A DNA stretch of 64,000 nt from Niastella soli (GTDB taxonomy: Bacteria > Bacteroidota > Bacteroidia > Chitinophagales > Chitinophagaceae): the NCBI RefSeq assembly GCF_017742245.1, contig NZ_JAGHKO010000004.1:1116001-1180000 (forward strand), read 5' to 3'. Shown one piece after another: positions 36,219 to 45,100 of the stretch. The notes beneath the pieces were generated by a model, which saw nothing but the letters and a program-made list of their open reading frames with translations, did no database searches and was not told where the DNA came from. The first letter of the stretch is position 1, and each line of letters begins with the position of its first letter. The position numbers and the translations under genes were made by a program.

Positions 36219-37760
36219 ATGAAGACAGTTGCTTTGAAAAGCACAGCAGGACGTTGGCTTATGACCTCCACCATACTTGCATCGGCTATGGCATTTATTG
36301 ATTCTACCGGACTTAATGTTGTTCTGCCCTCCCTTCAAAAAAGCCTTAACGCAACTGGTCCCGATCTGTTCTGGGTATTAAACGGCTATCTTTTAATGGT
36401 GGCTTCCTTTATTTTAATTGGCGGTGCATTAGGCGATAAGCTTGGGCGGAAAAAGATCTTCATGGCAGGCATCTTCATTTTTATCATTGGTTCTGCCTGT
36501 TGTGGATTTGCCGCTACCGTTAACCTGCTTATTTATTTCCGGGTATTGCAGGGAATTGGCGGCGCTTTGATGATCCCGGGTAGTCTTTCTCTTATCTCCT
36601 CTTCCATTGAACCAAAACAACGGGGGAAAGCAATTGGTATCTGGTCGGCATTAACTACTGTATGTACAATGGGTGGCCCAATACTCGGAGGTGCATTGGC
36701 CGATGCCAGTCTTTGGCGTCATTTTTTCTTTATCAATATTCCGATTGGTGTGCTATCACTTATTATGCTCCATTTCAAAGTAAGTGAAAACCGGGACGAG
36801 GGCGATAAAACGATCGATTACCGGGGAGCTCTTATGCTTGTATCAGGATTGGGACTACTTACATTCGGTCTTCTTCGCATCCCTACAACTGGCTTACACA
36901 ATGCCAGCGTTTATACAGCCTTAACAGGCGGTGTACTCTTTCTTATACTTTATATTGTTGTAGAACATAAAAGCCACCATCCTATGATGCCGCTCTGGCT
37001 TTTTTCCAATCCCGTGTTCAGTGGCGCTAACCTGTTGACCTTTTTTCTGTATGCAGGTCTGGGCGCCGGTCTTCTTTTTCTTTCCCTGAATTTTATACAG
37101 GTCCAGGGATACTCACAGTTTGAATCGGGTTTAACTTTTTTACCCTTTACCATACTTATGGTTGCCATATCAGGTTTTGCCGGAAGCCTGTCAGACAAAT
37201 ATGGCTCCCGCTTTTTTCTGATAGCAGGCCCCATCACCACCGGCATTGGACAGTTATTACTTTCCATGGTTACACAAACAAAGGGAGCCAGTGAATATTT
37301 TTCTACTTTTCTCCCCGGCATCTCGGTATTGGGTTTTGGCATGTCTATAACAGTAGCCCCACTGACGGCAACTGTAATGACGGCTGTCAGTGATCAATTT
37401 GCAGGTATTGCATCGGGCATAAACAATGCAATGACCAGGATCTCAGGCCTGATCGCCTATGCCCTTTTTGGTGCATTGGCCCTGTTGTTATTCTCAAACG
37501 CATTACAGCATCAATTGGGGCGGAGCACATTGGATGATAAACAGAAGACAATGGTAATGGAACAGGCCGCCAATCTGGGAAATGCCACTACCCCACCCGC
37601 GCTTAAAAAGGAAGAACCGGAAATTGAACAGCTGTATCATGAAAGCTTTATTGCTGCCTATTCGAAGATCATGCGGACCTGCGCTGGATTAAGCTTTTTC
37701 TCGGCCATTATGACGATTGTGTTTATAAAGAACAAGAAAGTTAACCAGTTAACCAGTTGA
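36219..37760 (+). CDS. DHA2-family MFS drug/metabolite exporter
   Basis: 513 residues from the ATG at 36219 (MKTVALKSTAG); the sequence upstream in frame is not protein-like. It is a 14-helix EmrB/QacA-type proton antiporter. Seen are the motif A loop GDKLGRKK, the helix 5 motif C region GGPILGGALAD, the RVLQGIGGALMIP segment and the second GS-LSDKYGSR loop in the middle. It is divergent from egtB with 178 nt between the starts, a layout common for efflux pumps that handle a neighbouring pathway's product. An export role for ergothioneine or an intermediate is only a guess; a general drug pump is the safer reading. Confidence 0.88.
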   Translation: MKTVALKSTAGRWLMTSTILASAMAFIDSTGLNVVLPSLQKSLNATGPDLFWVLNGYLLMVASFILIGGALGDKLGRKKIFMAGIFIFIIGSACCGFAATVNLLIYFRVLQGIGGALMIPGSLSLISSSIEPKQRGKAIGIWSALTTVCTMGGPILGGALADASLWRHFFFINIPIGVLSLIMLHFKVSENRDEGDKTIDYRGALMLVSGLGLLTFGLLRIPTTGLHNASVYTALTGGVLFLILYIVVEHKSHHPMMPLWLFSNPVFSGANLLTFFLYAGLGAGLLFLSLNFIQVQGYSQFESGLTFLPFTILMVAISGFAGSLSDKYGSRFFLIAGPITTGIGQLLLSMVTQTKGASEYFSTFLPGISVLGFGMSITVAPLTATVMTAVSDQFAGIASGINNAMTRISGLIAYALFGALALLLFSNALQHQLGRSTLDDKQKTMVMEQAANLGNATTPPALKKEEPEIEQLYHESFIAAYSKIMRTCAGLSFFSAIMTIVFIKNKKVNQLTS

Positions 37761-37804
37761 CCAGGAAGGCAAGTTATTGGGTTATTGGGTTATTGGGTTA
37801 TTGG
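37738..37804. repeat. Short tandem repeats at and after the MFS stop codon
   Basis: TTAACCAG repeats overlap the last codons of the MFS gene (about 37740-37760), and four head-to-tail copies of GTTATTGG follow (37773-37804). A related GTTAACCAGTTGA motif overlaps the end of the phosphodiesterase gene at about 42064-42090. The rest of the interval 37805-38068 has AATAACTTA-type direct repeats (about 37832-37860) but no gene. Confidence 0.8.
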
Positions 37805-38068
37805 GTTTAGACTTGCGACAACTTATAAACTTAATAACTTAAAAACCTAATAACTTAACAAGCGACAGCTTATAACCGTACGGCTTCTTTCATAACCAAT
37901 TGCCTATTACCTATTGCCATATCTCCCCAAACAAGGCTCCGAAAACAAATGATATCGATCAAAACAATTGGTGCTTTAACGGTTAATCGTCTTTACAACC
38001 TATGATCCTGAATAGTGTAGGCATATAGTAGCGACCGATTCTTCTACCTTGTTTTATAAACGTTAATT
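37761..38068. other. Gene-free stretch between MFS and metalloprotease genes
   Basis: 308 bp filled with the GTTATTGG array, loosely repeated AATAACTTA segments and GCCTATTACC-like sequence, plus the upstream region of the metalloprotease gene. No gene or clear terminator seen. Confidence 0.5.
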
Positions 38069-39004
38069 ATGAAACAAAATCTTTCCTCTGTCGCTATCAT
38101 GCTGATTCTTTCTTTTTTTGTTTCCTGTAAAAAAGACAGTGACTGTAAATTATGTTCACCACCAACGGACAAGAGACCAATGGCTGATTTTACGTTCAGT
38201 CTGGATAACAACGGGCAGGTGCCATGCACTGTAACATTCACCAATACGTCTAAAAACAGCAGCGGGTACACCTGGTATTTTTCCAATACCGACAGTTCAA
38301 ATCTTAGAGATGAACAACGTATTTTCAAAATACCGAGAACCTACTCCGTAAAATTAATAGCATTGAATGCTGAAGGCAGCGATACAATTACAAAACAAAT
38401 AACCATTGCGCCTATTATGTATTCAGTAGTTGTTTATCTTATTACCCCCAGAGACAAGTCCTTTAATCCCAGCTACTATAAGGCCTTAAAAAATGCCACT
38501 ACGAACATACAATCCTGGTATAGATCACAAATGGGGAACAATAAAACTTTCGTGCTAAACCCGCTCGTTCTTGATACATTAACAGGGTTACATGACAGCA
38601 CCTGGTATAATAGCTATGGAAGTACCAGTGGTACAGACCCACGTTATTATGCTTTTTATAATACGCAATATGAATTGCAACAATTATTAGGCAGTTCTTA
38701 TAATACTACCAACTATGCCTATTTTGTTTATGTGGCTGCACCGGGTGGCGGGGCTGGCATTCCAGGTTTTTGCGCAATGGGTGATCAGGACTTAAAGGGA
38801 CTTTTAGGAATAAATCCAGAAAACCCAGATCCCAACAGGTGGATTGGTGGTGGTGGTCATGAATTAGGTCATGCATTTGGACTGCCTCATCCGGATAATC
38901 AAAATGGATTGGCTATTATGTGGACGGGCTATCTGATCTACCCCAATTGTATACTTCAACAAAGCGACCGGGATATTTTAAACGCCAGTTCATTTTTCAG
39001 ATAA
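38069..39004 (+). CDS. PKD-domain metzincin-like zinc metalloprotease lipoprotein
   Basis: 311-residue lipoprotein. The signal peptide ends FVSC (Cys20) followed by Lys-Lys-Asp. A PKD-like domain spans about 37-113 (ADFTF...VPCTVTFTNTS...YTWYF). The catalytic part (about 118-311) carries the extended zinc motif HELGHAFGLPH with His264, Glu265, His268 and His274, and a downstream IMWTGY that fits the metzincin Met-turn (Met284). Four further cysteines may form disulfides. It is predicted to act on the cell surface or in the periplasm. The PKD domain is N-terminal, whereas secreted peptidases more often carry it at the C-terminus. The substrate is unknown. Confidence 0.85.
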   Translation: MKQNLSSVAIMLILSFFVSCKKDSDCKLCSPPTDKRPMADFTFSLDNNGQVPCTVTFTNTSKNSSGYTWYFSNTDSSNLRDEQRIFKIPRTYSVKLIALNAEGSDTITKQITIAPIMYSVVVYLITPRDKSFNPSYYKALKNATTNIQSWYRSQMGNNKTFVLNPLVLDTLTGLHDSTWYNSYGSTSGTDPRYYAFYNTQYELQQLLGSSYNTTNYAYFVYVAAPGGGAGIPGFCAMGDQDLKGLLGINPENPDPNRWIGGGGHELGHAFGLPHPDNQNGLAIMWTGYLIYPNCILQQSDRDILNASSFFR

Positions 39005-39050
39005 ACTTAAATAAGAACATTCAGAACAAAAAAAGCGTATCATTAACGAA

Positions 39051-39090
39051 AAAGCTGCCTCAGAAATAAATCTAAGGCAGCTTTATTTTT
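39051..39090. terminator. Bidirectional intrinsic terminator
   Basis: Perfect-looking stem AAAGCTGCCT/AGGCAGCTTT with a further AGA/TCT pairing, followed by ATTTTTT on the plus strand and by TTCG after a T-rich arm on the minus strand. It sits between the convergent metalloprotease and SBBP genes and serves both. Confidence 0.85.
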
Positions 39091-39097
39091 TACTAAC

Positions 39098-40831
39098 CTA
39101 TTTTATCACACTGAACTTCCCCGATTCACTCCAGGATGCATTTCCTGATTCTACCAGGAACCGGTAAGTATATATCCCGCTTTGATAAGTCGCTACATTT
39201 AAGTCTACGGAATAGGAGCCCGCTGTTTCCACGGCCTCAACCAGCGTTGTTACCTTTCTGCCCATGATGTCGAAGATCGTTATTGACACCCGCCCTTCTA
39301 CAGGTAGCTGATAGGCTATTTTTGTGGAAACAGACGCCGGATTAGGCGCCACAAAAACCTTGAAGTTAGTTGGGATGACAGGTGGGGGTTCTGTTACGCC
39401 TGTAATCAAAGAAGGCGCCGGCGCACCAGGCTGCGTGTATTTAATAGTTGTAATATCGAAACCAGTGCCTATTCCGGTGCTTAATCCGGTTACATATACA
39501 TTGCCAGCCGCGTCTACTCCTATGGGGTGGGAAGTATAAAAACCAATAAAGACCGCAGTGCCGTCATTGGCATTAGCCGGGCCATTGTATCTTGCCACAG
39601 ATTGCTGCACCCCGCCCCCATTGTATTTTACCGTGGCAAAGTCGTACCCGGAGCCATTTCCCGTGCTTCGCCCGGTCACATATACATTTCCAAATTTGTC
39701 CAGGGCTACAGCAGAAGCCTCGTCATGACCATTGGCCGGGCCATTGTACCTGCTCACCCAGACCTGGCCCCCATTTACACTGTATTTAATAGTAGCATAG
39801 TCATAATTTGTTTCGTTGGGCCCGGCAGCACTTAACCCTGTTACATATACATTCTGTAGTGCATCAACCACCACGGAAGTCGCATTATCTATAGAGTTGC
39901 CCGGACCGTTGTATCTTGCCGCCCATAGCTGTGTTCCAAACGTATTGTATTTAACAGTAGCATAATCATTGGAACTTTCCTGGCTGCTGGCATTACTCCG
40001 ACCGGTTACATATACGTTTTTGTATTGATCAACGGTTATATCAAGCGCTTCATCAAAATCATTTGTAGGGGAAGGGCCATCATATCTTTTTACCCAAAGC
40101 TCCTGTCCATTATTATTGTATTTAATGGTGGTATAATCCATATCCTCCTCATCAATGTTTACCCCGGCAGGGCTACGTCCGGTTACGTACACATTGCCGT
40201 CCTCATCCAGGGCTAACGCATTGGACTCATCGTTAATGCCAGGACCATCGTACCTGGCCACCCATTGGAGGTCTCCATTGGTGTTATACTTAACGGTGGC
40301 ATAGTCGAATCCGGTACCATTGCCAACACTGCCACCTGTTACATACACATTACCTGCTCCATCTACTTTTATTGACTTGGCCCAATCACTCCCATTTCCC
40401 GGCCCATTATACCGTACCGACCATTGTCGAACCCCAGCTGAATTGTATTTTACTGTAGCAAAGTCATTTCCCGATGATCTCCCTGCACTTCTTCCGGTTA
40501 CATAGGCATTCCCATTGGCATCCACGGCTATTGAAAATGGTTCATCATCACCATTGGCGCCGCCGTTCCAGATGGCTTTCCATATTATCACTCCGGTAGC
40601 ACTGTACTTGATCGTTCTGTAATCCTTCCCACTTAACGTGCTGGTAACAGTCCCTGTTACATAAACATTTCCATTGTTGTCAAGCGCCAATGATCTGGCG
40701 CCATCACTACCATTCGCTGTACCGTTGTACCGCGCCACCCATGCCTGGGTCAATTGTGAGATCCCCGCATTGGTCAAAATAATACATACTGAAAGCAGCA
40801 GGAGCTTCCTTGAGTGTAGCATTGTCCTCAT
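39098..40831 (-). CDS. SBBP-repeat beta-propeller protein with T9SS sorting domain
   Basis: About 577 residues from the start at 40831 (MRTMLHSRK; 40822 is an equally possible start). A signal peptide ends NAGISQ. Eight repeats of about 53 residues follow, each with a RYNGP(A/G)N-type opening, a DxxGNVYVTGRS centre and a YATVKYN end: the SBBP repeats that build beta-propellers. The C-terminal 85 residues are a type A T9SS sorting domain (VFVAPNPASVSTKIAY, SGIYTYRF, ending SGKFSVIK). It is exported by the type IX system. Binding is more likely than catalysis, because no active-site motif is seen. Confidence 0.88.
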   Translation of the reverse strand: MRTMLHSRKLLLLSVCIILTNAGISQLTQAWVARYNGTANGSDGARSLALDNNGNVYVTGTVTSTLSGKDYRTIKYSATGVIIWKAIWNGGANGDDEPFSIAVDANGNAYVTGRSAGRSSGNDFATVKYNSAGVRQWSVRYNGPGNGSDWAKSIKVDGAGNVYVTGGSVGNGTGFDYATVKYNTNGDLQWVARYDGPGINDESNALALDEDGNVYVTGRSPAGVNIDEEDMDYTTIKYNNNGQELWVKRYDGPSPTNDFDEALDITVDQYKNVYVTGRSNASSQESSNDYATVKYNTFGTQLWAARYNGPGNSIDNATSVVVDALQNVYVTGLSAAGPNETNYDYATIKYSVNGGQVWVSRYNGPANGHDEASAVALDKFGNVYVTGRSTGNGSGYDFATVKYNGGGVQQSVARYNGPANANDGTAVFIGFYTSHPIGVDAAGNVYVTGLSTGIGTGFDITTIKYTQPGAPAPSLITGVTEPPPVIPTNFKVFVAPNPASVSTKIAYQLPVEGRVSITIFDIMGRKVTTLVEAVETAGSYSVDLNVATYQSGIYTYRFLVESGNASWSESGKFSVIK

Positions 40832-41290
40832 ACTGTAACTTTTTAGATTGTTTAATGGGATCTTCATAGGACCGTTGACCATTTTTCATGTTCGTATTTT
40901 TGGAATATGCCACCAGGGCCTGTATTGGATAATTGGATAGTAGAAATTAAAAGTTGTGACGATTTAAATCAGGCGCTTGCCATTTTGAGAATGGCCATTA
41001 AATTTAGAGGTGACCTTCCGCAAGGTGGGAGTACAATACAAATGTAAGGATCAATTGCAAAAAACCTTCATTTAGAAAACTGATTGGCGTCAGTTTTTCA
41101 AGTATCACGTAAAAGAAATATATGTGGAAGTTATTACAGAGAATTTGTTGAAAATGTTGCAATTTTCATTATTCTTTTCTTTATTTGTCTGCGCTCAATC
41201 TATCACCACTTCCCCATACATTAATCTCCTGAGAAGAACACCCTAACCGGGTTGGCTAATATAAAACCTGTAACATAGTAAACGATACAT
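40832..41290. other. Gene-free divergent region
   Basis: 459 bp between the SBBP gene and the phosphodiesterase gene, which are divergent. I see no gene, repeat array or strong hairpin in it; it should carry both promoters. Confidence 0.5.
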
Positions 41291-42070
41291 ATGAAAACCC
41301 TATTGTTTTTAGCGCTTTTCCCATGCGTGCAAACGTTTGCACAACCGGCAGTTTACACTACGGCCAATGCGCATTCACACAATGATTACCAGCAAACGGC
41401 CCCTTTTTACAACGCTTATAACCTGCAATACGGTTCTATGGAAGCCGATGTTTATTTGAACGAAAATGAACTGTATGTAGCTCATACCCTAAAGGATGTT
41501 GAGCAAAAACTCACCTTTGAAAAAGTGTATTTGGCCCCATTGGCAGAAATGATCCAGAAAAACGGCGGGAATGTGTATGAGGATACGGCCGCCAAACTGA
41601 TCCTGATGCTCGATGTAAAAGTAGAAGGAACAGCCACCATTAATAAGCTTATTGAACTGTTGGTGAAATATCCGGCCATTACCAGTTGCCGTTCCCTGAC
41701 CATCCTGATAACCGGCGACAAACCTCATCCTTCTTTATATGCCACTTACCCTTCCTTTCTGTGGTTCGATGGCTTACTAAGCTCTAATTACAGCCAGCAG
41801 GCGCTTTCCCACATTGCAATGCTGAATGATAATTTCATAAATTATTCCACCTGGAAAGGCCACGAAGAAATAAAGGCTGCTGACTGGGAAAAATTAAAAA
41901 AAGCGGTAGACAAAGGCCATGCTTTAGGCAAAAAAATAAGAATGTGGAACACACCTGATTTTATTGAAGGGTGGGCCAAATTGATAGAATTGGGGGTTGA
42001 TTATATTAACACTGATAGTATAAAAGCCCTGGCCGAATATCTAAAAAAGAATGGGGCAAGGAAAAGTTAA
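41291..42070 (+). CDS. PI-PLC/GDPD-superfamily phosphodiesterase, secreted
   Basis: 259 residues with a signal peptide (1-18, ending TFAQ). It belongs to the PI-PLC-like phosphodiesterase superfamily. Catalytic-type residues can be placed at His28/His30 (NAHSHNDY), Glu51/Asp53 (MEADVYL) and His65 (YVAHTL), and the later IRMWNTPD and NTDS motifs fit the barrel of glycerophosphodiester phosphodiesterases. It likely cleaves a glycerophosphodiester or a related phosphodiester in the periplasm. It stands alone with a strong terminator. A GTTAACCAGTTGA repeat overlaps its last codons. Confidence 0.85.
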   Translation: MKTLLFLALFPCVQTFAQPAVYTTANAHSHNDYQQTAPFYNAYNLQYGSMEADVYLNENELYVAHTLKDVEQKLTFEKVYLAPLAEMIQKNGGNVYEDTAAKLILMLDVKVEGTATINKLIELLVKYPAITSCRSLTILITGDKPHPSLYATYPSFLWFDGLLSSNYSQQALSHIAMLNDNFINYSTWKGHEEIKAADWEKLKKAVDKGHALGKKIRMWNTPDFIEGWAKLIELGVDYINTDSIKALAEYLKKNGARKS

Positions 42071-42113
42071 CCAGTTGATCAGTTGACGAGGTTGATAATT
42101 CAAGGCATTCAAT

Positions 42114-42155
42114 AAAGCAAAAAGCTGCCCCACGTTTGGGGCAGCTTTTTGCTTT
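42114..42155. terminator. Strong bidirectional intrinsic terminator
   Basis: Perfect 18-bp inverted repeat (arms 42114-42131 and 42138-42155, loop ACGTTT), GC-rich at the loop end (GCTGCCCC/GGGGCAGC) and A/T-rich at the base, giving a T-run on both strands. It is placed between the convergent phosphodiesterase gene and the large pectate-lyase gene. Confidence 0.92.
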
Positions 42156-42169
42156 TGTAATTAAAACGG

Positions 42170-45100
42170 CTATTGTGTTAGTTTGATCAATTTTACCGTT
42201 TCCTTTTTCTGGCCCTGGCTCACTTCAATCGTATACACACCGGGTCTGTACGCACTTCCCAACTGAATGACAGTTCTACCGGCAGCGATCTCTTTTGCTT
42301 CGATCACTTTTCCAAACAGATCACTTATTACTATGCGCACATTGCCTTTATCGGCATTGGCATTGATGGTAAGGTTGGTATAGTTTACAGCAGGGTTTGG
42401 TGCTACTGTTACCTCCAGTTGCTTACCGGGGGCCTGTCCGGTTGCAGGATCAATGTACTCACTAATAATATCCGTAATACCTGTAATAAAGGCCTCGAGG
42501 CCAGTACTGATCCTGATATTCCCACCGGCCAGCACCTGCTGCTCGTTCAGGATACCATTCCAGTTGCTGGCAAACCACAAACCGCCTGATTTATTCCAGA
42601 TGGTTATAGCAATGGCATCGCCGGTACCTGCATCGTTACGGTCAGTCATTTCAACTTTTACCGTAGCATTGCCATCAACAGATACAGGAGCCAGCGGATT
42701 GGTAATGTCCTGTATGCTGGCTTTGCCGCTAAAGCTGGCCCAAGCTGGAATCAAACCTATGCCGGGGATTGTCCACAAGGTGTTCAATACATTTCCTTTT
42801 ACCTGGTAAACATGTACACCGTCTGCTTGTGTGCGGCGAATAATGGTATTGAAATTACCCTGCAGATTTTTATTGCTCTTATTATATTTCACATTGAACC
42901 CGAAATTGGCTTTGCTACCCACATCGCCTGCCATTTGTCCGGCAGAACGCGCAAGCTGGATGGTACCGCCACCACTTACAAATTCTTTCAGTGATTTGGA
43001 TACGGTAACGATCGTATTATCTTCCGATACTTCGCGTTGGTAATAGCCGGTTACCTGAATGCCAATAGTGAAATCCTTTGCATCGCTGGTACCAATATCA
43101 ACAGGCCAGTTATAGGTGGCAGTCCCTACTTTGAGATCCCCATTGCTAACCAGACCCACCGGAACGGTTGCGATCACAGTATTGGTAGTGCGGTCGATGA
43201 ACGTCACTTTTGCCTTGCTGATATCACCTGCAAATGCATCCGTTGAAGCAGTTGTTGTTTCTGCAGTTATATCGCGCAGGGTTGCACTCAACGTAATGGT
43301 GGTAGTAGTGCCTGAGCCGGTTGCCCCAAAAAGGGTGCCCGTGTAGTAAGCCCGCGCATCTTCCTGCTTGATCACAAAAGGAACGCTGTCAACAGCCGGT
43401 ATAAACAAACTGTCACCTGCAAATGTGGTAGTCAGTGTATAGGCCAATGCAGGGTCCTGCGCAATCAGCAGACTTGTACTGGCTTTTCCGGTTGTATCCG
43501 TTAATGCGTTGGCCGTTTGGCTGGCAAGACTGAATACAACGGCTTTGCCTTTCAACAGAGTGCCAGTTGCTGAATCTGCCAGTACAGCGGTCAGTATTTG
43601 TTTGTCGGAATACTGTTCAGTGCTGTCACCGGTATAGGTAACTATAGCAACCCGTTTTTTTACAGTGACCGTGGTTTTGGCCTGCGCACTATTTCCACTG
43701 GCGTCTGTAGCGGTGAGGGTCACTGTATCTATACCCACATCGGCTGTAGTAAATCTGTTGGGCAATACACTCAAAGTTATTGTACTGCTATGGTCATATG
43801 AACTGTCGTTCACCTGCGCGGCCGTAATAGCTGCCGTACCATCTAATCCGAGTATAACTTCTATTGGATTAACCCGAACGATCGGTGCTTCTACATCTTT
43901 AACAGCGCCTGTTTGTCCAACAGCAAAGTTGCCAAAGCTGGTGTAGCCAGCCGCCGTTGCATAATATGGACTGGCAGCGGTACCTGCGCCTGATACAGTG
44001 GCCGGGAATTCTGTCCAGGTATTGTTGGTATACCTTCCCTGCACCATGGAACCAGCCGGGTTCAGGTTAGCGGCCTGGCTTGCAATAAGCCAGCCCAAAC
44101 CAATGGCGAGGTTGGTTGTTGCCGGTGTGGCCGGTACAACCGTATATAGCCTGTTCACCAGTTTTGTACTGTCTGCAACCGGGAAGTTCACGCCGGTTTT
44201 AACCCCCACGCCAATAATGTCGGCCGTACCGGTATTGGTGAGCTTAACGGGAGTATATACATTATCTGCACCGATCTGATAGGTGATGGCACTGGTTGCT
44301 ACTTTTGTTTTCAGCAAGCCCCCCCCGGTGATATTAAAGAAAACGCCAGGTGAAAAATTACTGTTGGTGGCCACAATATTGGTGGCCGTGTTGCTGCTAC
44401 CGATCGTTCTTGCCCCTGCATCTGCAACACCTTTGTCCCCAATATTCAGCGCTACCGTTCCCACAGCAGGTGTGGTGGCTGTAGTGATAAAGCGAATGGC
44501 ATTCCCCATGAGCCAGGTACCATTTACATTTATCGTTACAGCACGTGGTAAGGTTGCATGACCAACCACACAGGAGGTTCCGGTTGAACGCATATCGAGT
44601 GTACCATTGATGTTAAAGGTGTAGTTACCAAATTCTGCTATGGTATTAGTGGTTGGACTGCTGCCTGCCTGCAGGTAACCTGAGCTACCCATGGTAACTG
44701 TTTTACCTTCCTTAATGGTGATGGTTATGTTATCATCATTTTGCGGAGCTGTTGTCCAGGGCAGCGTAGTGGCGGTAGAATAATTGGCCCGCATATAACT
44801 AGCCAGGTTACAATTGTTATCTATTACCACTTCAACTGTTTGAGCAATGCCGTTAACGGTAAATGTATTCAGATAGCAGGTGCCTGTACCGGTAATAAAG
44901 ATCTTACCGTTGTCGCGATACCCTTCAAAGTTTACTCTGTTGGTAGAAACAGTGCTTGACCCTACGGTGCCAAAATTATTGATACTGCCGGCAACCCGCA
45001 GGTTCCTTTGTGTAGCTGTTCCGCTGGCGCCGTCGCTTGTGCCGGAAACAAGGTTGGCCCCTGTTTCTACAACCACGTTGTTAACACCCGTAGTGGCGTT

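Noticed and set aside
36219-37760. Calling the MFS pump an ergothioneine exporter
   Set aside because: Only its divergent position supports this; DHA2 pumps are broad, so the specific call was left out of the annotation.
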